The notes under the pieces were generated by a model, which saw nothing but the letters and a program-made list of their open reading frames with translations, ran no database searches and had not been told where the DNA came from. A DNA stretch of 64,000 nt. It comes from Aeropyrum sp. (GTDB taxonomy: Archaea; Thermoproteota; Thermoprotei_A; Sulfolobales; Acidilobaceae). The translations under genes and the position numbers were made by a program. Location of the stretch: assembly GCA_015521685.1 (NCBI GenBank), contig WANT01000057.1:1-64000 (forward strand). Direction: 5' to 3'. Numbering within the stretch: position 1 is the stretch's first letter; each line of letters begins with the position of its first letter. Positions 6,874 through 15,271 of the stretch are shown here, in pieces.

Positions 6874-8109
6874 CTAATCTACCACGAAGGGATAGCCCCT
6901 AAACCTCAGCTCCTCGAGAATCCTGAACACGGTTTCCCTGTCAGGAGTTTCAAATATAATCGTGACTCTCGCCATCCCCGGGCTAACTCTAGGGTGCAAC
7001 CTGTCATGTATAATGTCTACAACGTTACACCTAAACCTCGCTATAATGTCGAGTACTCCCATCAACTGCCCAGGCCTGTCAGGCACAACCCCCGTTATCC
7101 TAGCCACCCTACCCTCCCTAGCAAGACCAACTAGTATTACCTTCTCTATGCTGGTGAGGTCAGCGTTACCCCCGCTAACTACCACCAGAGTCCTACCCCT
7201 AGGCTTCACCTCCCGGCTTATGATAGCTGCTACACCAGCCGCCCCAGCACCCTCGACTAGGATCTTACCCCTCTCTAGCAGAAGATACATGGCCCGGGCC
7301 ACGTCGTGCTCGTCCACAGTCACAACCTTATCCACAAAGTGGGTCACTATCTGGAATGTCAGCTCCCCGGGAGACTTTGCTATCAGGCCATCGGCAAGAG
7401 AGTGGCTGGCCTCAACAGTGACTGGCTTACCCTCCTTGAGGCTCTCAACGAACTTGGGCGCTGCCTCACTCTCCACCCCGATCACCCTAACACCCGGCAT
7501 CAGCTTCCTAGCGACGCTTACTATACCAGAGATCAGTCCGCCACCACCAACCGGGACTATTATGGTGTCAAACCTACCGGCCTGCTCGCTGACCTCCCAA
7601 ACGATAGTCCCGTTACCCGCCATAATGTCCAGATCGTCGAATGGGTGAATGAACTCGAAACCCCTCTCCTCCGCTATCTCTAGAGCCCTCCTTAGGGACT
7701 CGTCAAAAACCTCTCCGTAGAGGACTACTTCGGCTCCATAAGCCTTGGTGGCTTTGACCTTAGCGACGGGAGCAGTTTCAGGCATTACTATGACGCTCTT
7801 CACACCGTAGGAGGCGGCGGCGTAGGCTACTCCCTGCGCATGGTTCCCAGCGGAGGCTGCGACAACGCCTTTAATCCCGTTCCTAGCTAGCTTGCCTATC
7901 TTGTAAAGCGGGCCTCTTACTTTGAAGCTCCCCGTTTTCTGAAGGTTCTCTAGTTTCAGGTAGACGTCTGTCCCGGCTATAGATGATATGGTTGAACTCC
8001 TGTCTACTGGGGTGTAGTGCGCTCTTCCCTCTATAAACCTTCTGGCTTCGCTACTCCTCCTGTAAATCTCCTCCGCCAGCTCAAGCGCTCTTACCTCGTC
8101 CTCCCGCAT
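6874..8109 (-). CDS. ilvA: Threonine ammonia-lyase with C-terminal ACT domain
   Basis: Converts threonine to 2-oxobutanoate plus ammonia via an enamine/imine, feeding isoleucine synthesis. The 411-residue protein has the PLP lysine in KTGSFKVRG (about residues 58-66) and the substrate loop ASAGNHAQG. The PLP-phosphate loop is VPVGGGGL, and VVVSGGNAD follows. From about residue 330, TGVVPDRPGQLMGVLDIIA begins a single ACT domain, as in the short archaeal/biodegradative form that is usually less sensitive to isoleucine. The start at 8109 overlaps the ridA stop region by 19 bases, so the two are translated from one message. IlvD elsewhere in the window belongs to the same pathway. Confidence 0.93.
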   Translation of the reverse strand: MREDEVRALELAEEIYRRSSEARRFIEGRAHYTPVDRSSTISSIAGTDVYLKLENLQKTGSFKVRGPLYKIGKLARNGIKGVVAASAGNHAQGVAYAAASYGVKSVIVMPETAPVAKVKATKAYGAEVVLYGEVFDESLRRALEIAEERGFEFIHPFDDLDIMAGNGTIVWEVSEQAGRFDTIIVPVGGGGLISGIVSVARKLMPGVRVIGVESEAAPKFVESLKEGKPVTVEASHSLADGLIAKSPGELTFQIVTHFVDKVVTVDEHDVARAMYLLLERGKILVEGAGAAGVAAIISREVKPRGRTLVVVSGGNADLTSIEKVILVGLAREGRVARITGVVPDRPGQLMGVLDIIARFRCNVVDIIHDRLHPRVSPGMARVTIIFETPDRETVFRILEELRFRGYPFVVD

Positions 8110-8498
8110 ATGTATACCACCGCCTCAACCTCAAGGGGGGCGTTAAGTGGCAGGTTTGAGACTTCAACGACGGCTCTCGCGGGATAGGGCGGGTCGAAGT
8201 ACTCTTTGTATACTTCGTTAAACTCCGGAAACTTCTTTATGTCTCTGATGTAGACTGTAACTTTGACGACATCACCCATACTTGCCCCCGACGCCTCCAC
8301 GATCGCCTTCAAGTTCTCCATCGCCCTACGCGCGGCTGCCCTAAAGTTGCCCATAACGGGTTTTCCTGTGTCGGGATATAGGGGTATTTGCCCAGATACG
8401 AAGAGTAGGCAGCCAGCGATGATTCCCTGGCTATAGGGTCCCACGGGAGCTGGGGCCTTGTCGGTTGTTATGGGCTTTTTTTCATGGATACCCTCCAT
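8091..8498 (-). CDS. ridA: RidA family 2-iminobutanoate/2-iminopropanoate deaminase
   Basis: Hydrolyses the reactive imine that IlvA-type enzymes release, protecting PLP enzymes. The 135-residue product is the normal length. It shows APVGPYSQGI near the N-terminus, FVSGQIPL, and DVVKVTVYIRDI. YPARAVVEVSNLP carries the catalytic Arg, and LEVEAVVYI closes the trimeric fold. The open frame continues 54 codons upstream without homology. I place the start at the ATG at 8498, which has GGAGG a short distance upstream on the same strand. Its 3' end overlaps ilvA by 19 bases, a direct physical coupling of the imine producer and its scavenger. Confidence 0.92.
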   Translation of the reverse strand: MEGIHEKKPITTDKAPAPVGPYSQGIIAGCLLFVSGQIPLYPDTGKPVMGNFRAAARRAMENLKAIVEASGASMGDVVKVTVYIRDIKKFPEFNEVYKEYFDPPYPARAVVEVSNLPLNAPLEVEAVVYICGRTR

Positions 8499-8629
8499 AT
8501 CCCTACAGCCTCCTGGATTGGAGATTTTGTCACGCGTGGACAATATATTATAGAACTCCTGACCTACATACGTATCAATCCTAAATTTATACGCCACAGA
8601 CCAATATATTACTGTAAATATGAGTTGGA

Positions 8630-9241
8630 ATGACGAGCAATTATGGAGAGGACCTCGCATTCCTAGGGTGGATCGCGTTGAGTCTAGGCTCCAATCCTCT
8701 AGTACCCTACGTCCCGACGAGGCCCGAACTAATACCCAAGATCCTAGAGCTACTCGAGCTTAAGGAGGGGGACGTCTTCTACGATCTTGGTTGTGGGGAC
8801 GGGAGGGTAGTTATAGAGGCTGCGAAGCGCTATCCCCTCAAGAAGGCTGTGTGCGTTGAGACCAGGGAGGACCTGATTAAGGAGGCTAGGAGAAAGGCTG
8901 AGGATAACTCTGTATCCGAGATTATAGAGTTCGTAAACAACGACTTCTTCAAAGTAGACATTAGTGAGGCCACAGCAGTATATATGTACCTACTTACGAG
9001 TGTAAATGAGAGCCTACGGCCCAAGCTCGGGAGGGAGTTGAAGGAGGGGGCCCGAATAGTTACCCTAGACTTCCCTATACCTGGCTGGAAGCCAGTAAGG
9101 GTGGAAACTGCTACCTCTGGGTGGCAGAGGAGCTTGTACCTCTACGTCAAAGGTCTCTCGGACTCTGGGTCGAGAGAGGAGAAGGAGGGCGGGAGAAGGA
9201 GGACGGAGACTCGTAGATTCCAGTACCATGATATACTTTGA
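8630..9241 (+). CDS. SAM-dependent methyltransferase, archaeal protein-lysine methyltransferase-like
   Basis: Class I methyltransferase of 203 residues. Motif I is FYDLGCGDGRVVIEAA (about residues 50-65). It is preceded by PYVPTRPELIPKILELL, an N-terminal pattern seen in the crenarchaeal broad-specificity lysine methyltransferase aKMT that modifies chromatin and other proteins in Sulfolobus. VNNDFFKVDISEATAVYMYLL supplies motifs III-IV. The last 25-30 residues (after LYVKGL) are a highly charged Arg/Glu tail beyond the usual aKMT length of about 160 aa. The gene is divergent from ridA. TATA-like sequences around 8581-8610 could serve it, and the ATG at 8630 has no clear ribosome site, which suggests a leaderless or near-leaderless message. 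Confidence 0.72.
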   Translation: MTSNYGEDLAFLGWIALSLGSNPLVPYVPTRPELIPKILELLELKEGDVFYDLGCGDGRVVIEAAKRYPLKKAVCVETREDLIKEARRKAEDNSVSEIIEFVNNDFFKVDISEATAVYMYLLTSVNESLRPKLGRELKEGARIVTLDFPIPGWKPVRVETATSGWQRSLYLYVKGLSDSGSREEKEGGRRRTETRRFQYHDIL

Positions 9242-9330
9242 ACCCTATTCTCAGCTACTCCCCCCACTTAGTAATCATGTTAATAATCCCAATCAAAGCA
9301 CAAACTAATTATTAGGAAGGTGTTTATGGC

Positions 9331-10074
9331 ATGGTCGATAGAGTGAAGACTGGAATCCCCGGAATGGACGAGATACTAAATGGCGGAATCCCCAGGCGTA
9401 ACGTTGTTCTCCTGAGTGGGGGCCCCGGAACGGGCAAATCTATTTTCTCTTACCAATATCTGTGGAATGGGCTGAGGCAGGGAGAGCCTGGGGTTTTCGT
9501 CGCTCTAGAGGAGCACCCTGTACAGGTCAGGATCAACATGTCTCAGTTCGGCTGGGATGTAAGGGAGTACGAGAGGCAGGGCATGTTCGCTGTAGTAGAC
9601 GCCTTCACAAGCGGTATTGGAGAGGCTGCAAAAAAGGAGAGATACGTTGTGACCGACCCCGAAGACGTGGGGCTCCTAGTCGACGCTCTTAAGGAGGCCA
9701 TCAGGGATGTCGGGGCTAAGAGGGTCGCTATAGATAGCGTGTCGACCTTATACCTAGCTAAACCTGCCCTAGCACGGAGGACTGTGATGCTTCTGAAGAG
9801 AGTCCTTTCTGGCTTAGGGACAACGAGTATATTGGTGAGCCAGGTTTCGGTCACTGAGAGAGGATTCGGCGGCCCAGGAGTTGAGCATGCGGCAGATGGC
9901 ATCATAAGGCTTGACCTGGATGAGGTTAATGGAGAGCTGGTTAGAAGCCTTATTGTTTGGAAGATGAGGGGGACGAGCCACAGCATGAGGAGACATCCCT
10001 TCGAGATCACCGATAGAGGCATAATCGTATACCATGATAGGGTAGTCAAGGTAGGCAGGAGATACGAGGTATAG
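9331..10074 (+). CDS. KaiC-like RecA-superfamily ATPase
   Basis: Single-domain archaeal KaiC-type ATPase of 247 residues. It opens with [20 protein letters not shown], the standard KaiC/RadA-like entry, then Walker A GGPGTGKS (residues 30-37). ALEEHP matches the catalytic-glutamate region, [11 protein letters not shown] is Walker B, and [13 protein letters not shown] follows. The C-terminus ends with [21 protein letters not shown], the KaiC C-terminal strand. Archaeal members are implicated in signalling and motility control, but no partner here fixes the role. ATG at 9331 follows GGAAGGTG at 9316-9323. It is a separate transcription unit upstream of the IMP dehydrogenase-like gene, and the spacing of 29 bases allows co-transcription. 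Confidence 0.85.
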   Translation: MVDRVKTGIPGMDEILNGGIPRRNVVLLSGGPGTGKSIFSYQYLWNGLRQGEPGVFVALEEHPVQVRINMSQFGWDVREYERQGMFAVVDAFTSGIGEAAKKERYVVTDPEDVGLLVDALKEAIRDVGAKRVAIDSVSTLYLAKPALARRTVMLLKRVLSGLGTTSILVSQVSVTERGFGGPGVEHAADGIIRLDLDEVNGELVRSLIVWKMRGTSHSMRRHPFEITDRGIIVYHDRVVKVGRRYEV

Positions 10075-10103
10075 TAACAAGTCTTAGATAGGGTAACGGG
10101 AGG

Positions 10104-11402
10104 TTGTCGGGCTTGGCTAGAGGCGTGGAGGAGAGGGTTATAACTTTCGATGACGTAGTCATCCTACCAGGCCTTAGCCGTCTCGAACCCTTGGAGGTCG
10201 ACATTACAGGCAAAGCGTCGAAATCGATAGCCATACACAATCCCATAGTCTCTAGCCCTATGGATACTGTTACAGAGTGGAGGATGGCGGTTAGCCTAGC
10301 CAGGCTGGGCGCTGTTGGTGTTATTCACCGCAACATGCCCCGGGAGGACCAGGCTGAGCAGGTCGGGTTAGCAAAGTCGAGCAGTCCTTCCCCGTGGAGC
10401 GAGATACCCAAAATTGATGTCGAGTATGATGCGAGGAACGCTAGATTTGTGCTCGAAGAGGTGGGTGCTGGAGCCGCTATCCTGGTTAGCAAAGGGGAGA
10501 TCCTTGGTTTCTTCGTACTCGACAGACCCGACGCCGGCCTGTGGCTCGAGAAAGCTCGATACACAAGCCTTTACATCTCCAGAATCAGACCCATGCCCAC
10601 TATAGACGGGGAGGGTAGAGTTGTTGTAGGAGCTGCTATAAGCCCATTCGATGTTGAAAGGGCTAAGAGCCTGGAGAAAGCTGGGGCGGACTTTCTCGTC
10701 GTTGACGTGGCACACCTACACAACAGCAACGCCCTCTCAGCCCTAGCTAAGCTAGTCAAAGAAGTCTCCATAGATGTTGTAGCAGGAAATCTAGGCACCA
10801 GGGAGGGGGTTCTGGACACTCTCTCCAGGGTAGAGGAGATTGGTGGAGTGAGGGTAGGTATATCGAGCGGTAGCATCTGCAGTACTGGCGAGGTTGCTGG
10901 AGCAGCAGTACCAACACTAACAGCCGTACTCAACGCTAGATCAGCCCTCGAAGAGCTCGGCCTTCACGGAAGGGTTCCTATTGTTGCCGATGGTGGCGTG
11001 AGAAACCCGGGTGACATTGCAAAAGCCCTGGTCGCTGGAGCCTCGAGTGTGATGACTGGTAGAATGCTTGCGGGGACGGAGGAGGCGGCTGCACCCAAGA
11101 TTAGGGTGGGAGACAAGGTATACAAGCCATACAGGGGCATGGCGAGCAGAGGGGCTATGGAGAAGAGGTATGCCTCTGACAGGTACGCAACTAGATCGAA
11201 AATGGTTGAGGAGGGGGTCGAGGGGCTAGTACCTTACAAGGGGCCAGTGGTGAAGGTCCTCTATGAGATAGCAGAGGGTCTAAAAGCCGCCCTCGGCTAT
11301 GCAGGGGCTGTGGACATACCCACGGCTTGGGAGGGCAGGCTAGCCCTAGTATCTCCAAGCGGGGGTAAGGAAGTTAAGCCCCACGATGTAATCCTTGGAT
11401 GA
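10104..11402 (+). CDS. guaB: IMP dehydrogenase (GuaB family)
   Basis: Oxidises IMP to XMP in guanine nucleotide synthesis. The 432-residue protein shows ITFDDVVILPG near the start, VSSPMDTVTEWRMA, VAGNLGTREG, the catalytic loop GISSGSICSTG (Cys at about residue 259), VADGGVRNPGDIAKALVAGA and the flap region YRGMASRGAMEKRY followed by EEGVEGLVPYKG. The usual tandem CBS insertion is replaced by a short degenerate segment (about residues 90-150). The catalytic loop reads S-S-G-S-I-C-S-T rather than the common G-P-G-S-I-C-T-T. The TTG at 10104 touches GGGAGG (10098-10103), so the TTG at 10113 (spacing 9) may be the real start. The stop overlaps the next gene by 8 bases. Confidence 0.85.
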   Translation: MSGLARGVEERVITFDDVVILPGLSRLEPLEVDITGKASKSIAIHNPIVSSPMDTVTEWRMAVSLARLGAVGVIHRNMPREDQAEQVGLAKSSSPSPWSEIPKIDVEYDARNARFVLEEVGAGAAILVSKGEILGFFVLDRPDAGLWLEKARYTSLYISRIRPMPTIDGEGRVVVGAAISPFDVERAKSLEKAGADFLVVDVAHLHNSNALSALAKLVKEVSIDVVAGNLGTREGVLDTLSRVEEIGGVRVGISSGSICSTGEVAGAAVPTLTAVLNARSALEELGLHGRVPIVADGGVRNPGDIAKALVAGASSVMTGRMLAGTEEAAAPKIRVGDKVYKPYRGMASRGAMEKRYASDRYATRSKMVEEGVEGLVPYKGPVVKVLYEIAEGLKAALGYAGAVDIPTAWEGRLALVSPSGGKEVKPHDVILG

Positions 11403-11874
11403 GAGGGTAACTGTCATGACCATAAGGTCCCTTGGATCTCAGGGCAGGGTTTTCTCGGTTAAGGTTGAGGAGGGCGAGAAGGTCCACGAAGCCCTTGCGA
11501 GGCTGGCAGAGGATCAGGATATAAGCCTTGCTATAGTATCGGGTATCGGAGGGTTCTCCAGAGCTGTTATAGCCTATTATAAGCCGGAGGAGGCGACGTA
11601 CTATACTGTGGAAGTGAGGCCTCCCACCGGGTTTGTGATAGAAGTCGCTAGCCTATCCGGCAATATAGTGAGGACCTCCAAAGGCCCATCTGTCCACCTA
11701 CACGCCGTCCTAGGCGTCAACCCTGAGAAAACACTTTCTGGCCACCTGGTCGAAGGGGTAGTAAAGCCCTTCCTAGAGTTGTTTGTGCAGGAGGTCTTAG
11801 TGGGAAGGGGGGAGGAGGTAAATGTATACAGTCATAGGGAGTCCTTTGAGGCAAGCTACAGACCATACGGCTAG
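11395..11874 (+). CDS. PPC/DUF296 domain protein (AT-hook-motif nuclear-localised-like)
   Basis: A single PPC (DUF296) domain of 159 residues, a trimeric fold found as stand-alone proteins in bacteria and archaea. The sequence shows LARLAEDQDISLAIVSGIGGFSRAV, then YYTVEVRPPTGFVIEVASLSGNIV. Next comes the conserved HLHAVLGVNPEKTLSGHLVEGVV with histidines typical of the putative metal site (about residues 101-120). Function in archaea is unknown; some act as DNA-binding or nucleotide-related proteins. The TTG start at 11395 lies inside the end of the IMP dehydrogenase gene. That indicates translational coupling and a possible link to purine metabolism, but this is context only. Confidence 0.8.
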   Translation: MDERVTVMTIRSLGSQGRVFSVKVEEGEKVHEALARLAEDQDISLAIVSGIGGFSRAVIAYYKPEEATYYTVEVRPPTGFVIEVASLSGNIVRTSKGPSVHLHAVLGVNPEKTLSGHLVEGVVKPFLELFVQEVLVGRGEEVNVYSHRESFEASYRPYG

Positions 11875-11955
11875 TACCCAGGAGTGGTCGTAGATGCCTT
11901 TTGGATATGGTGGGGGCAGTAGTGCTGAGTTTTGCCTGAATGAGCTACCTAATCT

Positions 11956-12729
11956 TTACCCTGCGGGTTTTAGGCGTGCTAGGGCCTCAATTATCATGGA
12001 CTCGTCCATATGGTGTATCGGCTGCCATCCAGCATTAATTACGACTACTCGGGTCGAAGTCTCCACCATTGCTGAGATAGCAGCCGATATGGGGGTTTCG
12101 CATCCAGCATAAACCTCTACAGGCTCCATAACACCGGATAGATCCTTTCCCTCTACAAGCCCCTTTAAAGCCGCCATGGAATCAGCGTAGCCTATGATAT
12201 AGGGCCCAGCACTCACAAGCACCGTCTGAACCCCTCTCTCCCCCATCACATATAGTACGTCATCAAGCCCAGCCTCGAGGCCGACAATAGGCAGCGTTCC
12301 GCCCACCAAGCCCGCTATAGGAGCGAGAACCTCCTCAGGTTCTACAGCCCGAAGGGCGTCCCACGCCGTGAATACCCCAAGGACTCCGCCAATATCTACA
12401 AGTAGCGTCGTATACCCTTCCCGAGCCATCATAGCGATTGCATCCCATACAATGGTAGACTCCTTGAGGAGTGGAGGCCTCGGCTTGGCTACCTCGGAGA
12501 GCCTCTTAAACCACACCCTCCTACCATAGACCCTATATAGCCCAGCAACATCTAATGGCTCTACAATCCCCTCAATGCGGGCACCCCTTCCAACAAGTAT
12601 TCTGTGTTTGTGGAGTGGGAGCAACTCGGATATCGCCTCGCCGAGGAGAGTCTCTGGTTCAAAGCTGATAGCGGGTGTCGAGGCGTAGAGAGAAACCTTA
12701 TCGGTAAGGGCCAATACCGGGCTACCCAT
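11956..12729 (-). CDS. CBS-domain protein (probably four CBS motifs)
   Basis: The 257-residue protein is built of repeated CBS-type units without another recognisable domain. Repeats begin near residues 10 (SLYASTPAISFEPETLLGEA), 75 (LSEVAKPRPPLLKESTIVWDA), 140 (TLPIVGLEAGLDDVLYVM) and 200 (VMEPVEVYAGCETPISAAI). Each is followed by a strand such as GVFTAWDALRA or GYADSMAAL. Proteins of this type bind adenosine nucleotides or SAM and act as energy or metabolite sensors. The gene is convergent with the PPC gene and divergent from the GHMP-kinase-like gene. It lies 554 bases from the IMP dehydrogenase, which itself lacks a clear CBS pair; a regulatory tie is possible but unproven. Confidence 0.75.
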   Translation of the reverse strand: MGSPVLALTDKVSLYASTPAISFEPETLLGEAISELLPLHKHRILVGRGARIEGIVEPLDVAGLYRVYGRRVWFKRLSEVAKPRPPLLKESTIVWDAIAMMAREGYTTLLVDIGGVLGVFTAWDALRAVEPEEVLAPIAGLVGGTLPIVGLEAGLDDVLYVMGERGVQTVLVSAGPYIIGYADSMAALKGLVEGKDLSGVMEPVEVYAGCETPISAAISAMVETSTRVVVINAGWQPIHHMDESMIIEALARLKPAG

Positions 12730-12805
12730 CCAAAAGAATAGGGTAATCGCGAGTGTTATATTGAAGGTTAAGCCGGCCGGAATCCACCTGCGCAGGTGGG
12801 CATTA

Positions 12806-13714
12806 TTGAGGGTTATAGTAGAGGGCGGCTCTAGGCTGCACGCCGGATTTCACACAATAGATCCGGCCTCCGGTATCTGGGGCGGCTCCGGATTCTACTC
12901 GCAGCGTCCTAGGGTAGTTGTCGAGGCTTGGGAGTGCAGTGAGCATGAGATTAGGGCGCCGGCCGACATCGCCACACTTGTCTCGAAGCTTGGATTCGAG
13001 GGAGGCTGCGCTCAGGTGGTGGAGGCTCCTCCAAGGCACTCCGGCCTAGGCTCTACTACACAAGTATCTCTGGCTCTTGCATATGCCCTCTCTAGGGTGG
13101 TCGGGGAAAATTTGGATTTATTTCGAGCCGCGGTGATGATGGGAAGGGGAAGATTCTCGTGGGTGGGAACGCTTCTCGCTAAGCACGGTGGGTTCGTCGT
13201 AGACGCAGGTAGTGGTGGGGAACCATCTGCAATAACGCTGTCACCCATTCCCAGCTCCTGGAGGCTACTAATAGTAATACCGGAGCTGGATCGAGGGCTG
13301 AGTGAAGAAGAGGAATCTATACTTATGAAGAGACTTCGCAGTCCCTCACCTAAACACGAGAGTATGATGGCTCGCGGTACCCTCAAGCTAGCGCTAGGCG
13401 TGGTTAGAGGCGACTTGGAGCTGGCATTGGTAGGTTTGAGAGAGGTGCAAATAGGTACAGGAATGTACTTTGCTAGCAGCCAGGGAGGAGTATACAGGGT
13501 TGATGCGGCTAGAATAGTTGATGAGGCCTCCAGGAGCGGGATATATTTGGCGCAATCGAGCTGGGGGCCCACACTCTACACCATAACGGATTCCGAGAAG
13601 GCTAGATCAGACGCATCTCTACTAAGAGGAATTCTAAGAGAGCTAGGATATAGAGGCGATATCATTATCTCCGAGCCGAGAAACACGGGCCTAAGCCTAG
13701 AAACCCTTGAGTAG
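12806..13714 (+). CDS. Beta-ribofuranosylaminobenzene 5'-phosphate synthase-like (GHMP kinase superfamily)
   Basis: This family joins p-hydroxybenzoate or p-aminobenzoate to PRPP in methanopterin-type cofactor synthesis. The protein has SRLHAGFHTIDPASG near the start, matching the RLH-F-G-L opening. It also has the GHMP ATP-loop-like PPRHSGLGSTTQVSLALAYAL (residues about 86-106 of the long form), and GRGRFSWVGTLLAKHGGFVVDAG. Crenarchaea contain modified folates, so the role fits. An in-frame TTG at 12761 would add 15 residues. I prefer the TTG at 12806 because AGGTGG at 12794-12799 lies 6 bases before it and homology starts right after. It is followed 26 bases later by the inositol-phosphate genes, but a functional tie to them is not obvious. 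Confidence 0.7.
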   Translation: MRVIVEGGSRLHAGFHTIDPASGIWGGSGFYSQRPRVVVEAWECSEHEIRAPADIATLVSKLGFEGGCAQVVEAPPRHSGLGSTTQVSLALAYALSRVVGENLDLFRAAVMMGRGRFSWVGTLLAKHGGFVVDAGSGGEPSAITLSPIPSSWRLLIVIPELDRGLSEEEESILMKRLRSPSPKHESMMARGTLKLALGVVRGDLELALVGLREVQIGTGMYFASSQGGVYRVDAARIVDEASRSGIYLAQSSWGPTLYTITDSEKARSDASLLRGILRELGYRGDIIISEPRNTGLSLETLE

Positions 13715-13740
13715 CCCCATGTATCGGAGGGTCAGACAGG

Positions 13741-14487
13741 TTGGGTGATGTTACTGGCGTAGTGCTTGCAGCGGGATTCTCAAAGAGGTTTAAACGGAGC
13801 CTGGGCTTCACAAAGGTCGCGGCCAGCATTGCCGGCATTCCCCTGGTTTGCTATCCTATAACCAGTATGGCTATGGCTGGCGTGGAACGCCTCATCATTG
13901 TGGCTTCACACTACAACCATGGAGAGGTCGAATCCTCTCTACGCTACTGTCACAGGCTAGCTGGATTGAAGCTCTCCTACTCCTATAAGTTCTACTTGGG
14001 CAATGGAGCCACGCTAGTCGACGCAATAGACTCTCTATCCCTGTCTAGTGGTAGCTGCGTCCTAGTCTCCATGGCAGACCACTTGTACACGCCGTCCATA
14101 GTCCACTCCGTCATAGCGAGAGGCTGCGGATCTCTCGGGGTCGATCCCAAGCCGAAATACGTGGACGTTAGGGAGGCCACCAAGGTTAGGTTTAACGGTG
14201 GAGTAGCATATTTAGGTAAGAAGCTTGAGGACTATTGCTGCGTGGATATAGGGCTCCACTTTCTCCCATTGGAATCACGCATCTATAGATGGTGTCTCTA
14301 CACCGCTCCAGAGGTGGGCCTAGCTGATTTGATAACATGCGCCTCTACTCGCGGTCTCGAGCTCCGCCCGGCTGAGGTTATCTCGGGATACTGGACTGAT
14401 GTTGACTCGGGCGAGGACCTAGATGAGGTCCTATCAGGGTCTAGAAGGGAAGTCTTGGAGGCTGTGAGGAGTGAGTGGGGATTCTAA
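13741..14487 (+). CDS. CTP:L-myo-inositol-1-phosphate cytidylyltransferase
   Basis: Activates inositol-1-phosphate to CDP-inositol for di-myo-inositol phosphate (DIP) synthesis. The 248-residue nucleotidyltransferase begins GVVLAAGFSKRF, the sugar-nucleotide transferase loop. It continues with FTKVAASIAGIPLVCYPI, SMADHLYTP (metal-binding Asp) and VDPKPKYVDVREATKVRF, and closes with GYWTDVDSGEDLDEV, a signature of the IPCT family. In Pyrococcus and Archaeoglobus this domain is fused to the next activity; here they are separate genes overlapping by 17 bases. The downstream transferase and myo-inositol-1-phosphate synthase confirm the pathway. Start is the TTG at 13741. Confidence 0.85.
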   Translation: MGDVTGVVLAAGFSKRFKRSLGFTKVAASIAGIPLVCYPITSMAMAGVERLIIVASHYNHGEVESSLRYCHRLAGLKLSYSYKFYLGNGATLVDAIDSLSLSSGSCVLVSMADHLYTPSIVHSVIARGCGSLGVDPKPKYVDVREATKVRFNGGVAYLGKKLEDYCCVDIGLHFLPLESRIYRWCLYTAPEVGLADLITCASTRGLELRPAEVISGYWTDVDSGEDLDEVLSGSRREVLEAVRSEWGF

Positions 14488-15112
14488 GCCTGTCGACGGG
14501 CCGGTATCGAGGATCCTTAATCGGCGTGTTGCCTCCCTCATTGTAGACCTCATTATAAAGCTTAACCTGCCGCTCACACCCAACCAGATGAGCTTCGCGG
14601 CCTTCCTCACCGCCCTGTCTGCCTCGGCACTTATAGCATTTGGATGGCTCAAACTAGGTGCAGTCCTCATCCAGACCAGCTCTATACTTGACGGTGTTGA
14701 CGGCATCCTAGCTAGGCGGCGGGGAATTGCGTCGAAAGCTGGGGGCTTTCTTGACACTATGCTCGACAGGTACGCTGATGTAATCATCTACGGCTCGATG
14801 GGATTTCACCTAGCTTCAAAGGGTGTAGACCCCACACTAGTGGCTTTAGCTGTGGTTTCAGCTCTCTCTGGAGACCTACTAGTTAGCTATCTCCACTCCA
14901 GAGGAGAGAAAGACCTAGGAATCCATCCGGCACTCGTCGGCCCGCTGGACTCCTTGGGCTCCCGTGATGTAAGGCTATTTATTCTTGCATTGCTAACGTT
15001 GGTTGGAAGGCCTTTAGAAGCTCTAGTTGTAGTCGCTGCTCTGTCCCATTCCTATGTTGCGGTGAAATCCTCGAGCATATACAGGCTTCTTTCTTCGGAG
15101 CGCACTGCCTAA
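14471..15112 (+). CDS. Di-myo-inositol-phosphate phosphate synthase (CDP-alcohol phosphatidyltransferase family)
   Basis: Condenses CDP-inositol with inositol-1-phosphate to give phosphorylated DIP, a compatible solute of hyperthermophiles. The 213-residue membrane protein shows the CDP-alcohol transferase signature: LDGVDGILARRRG...GGFLDTMLDRYAD, with all four conserved Asp residues (about residues 75-105). Several hydrophobic helices are visible: the MSFAAFLTALSASALIAFG stretch, VDPTLVALAVVSALSGDL and LFILALLTLV. The GTG start at 14471 lies within the cytidylyltransferase gene, so the pair is translationally coupled. The split arrangement replaces the single bifunctional IPCT/DIPPS enzyme of other hyperthermophiles. 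Confidence 0.85.
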   Translation: MSGDSKPVDGPVSRILNRRVASLIVDLIIKLNLPLTPNQMSFAAFLTALSASALIAFGWLKLGAVLIQTSSILDGVDGILARRRGIASKAGGFLDTMLDRYADVIIYGSMGFHLASKGVDPTLVALAVVSALSGDLLVSYLHSRGEKDLGIHPALVGPLDSLGSRDVRLFILALLTLVGRPLEALVVVAALSHSYVAVKSSSIYRLLSSERTA

Positions 15113-15271
15113 CCAAGTCCCCAAGATATGGGCGCCGGGTTTTTGAGTTGATAATGCTTAAATCCTCCACCGAGCCATTATTTTTACAAGGCTGATTTAA
15201 TTTTTACGGGCCTCCTGCGACCTCGGCTCTCAGCCCGTCTTAAATCCAATCCGGAAATATCCGTGGGGTGA

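Noticed and set aside
6962-7648. 228-codon plus-strand open frame
   Set aside because: It is the mirror of the threonine ammonia-lyase gene. The composition is Thr/Pro/Ser-rich without motif, as expected for an antisense shadow in GC-rich DNA.
9543-10049. Minus-strand open frame opposite the KaiC-like gene
   Set aside because: Antisense shadow; the plus-strand product has Walker motifs and full family length.
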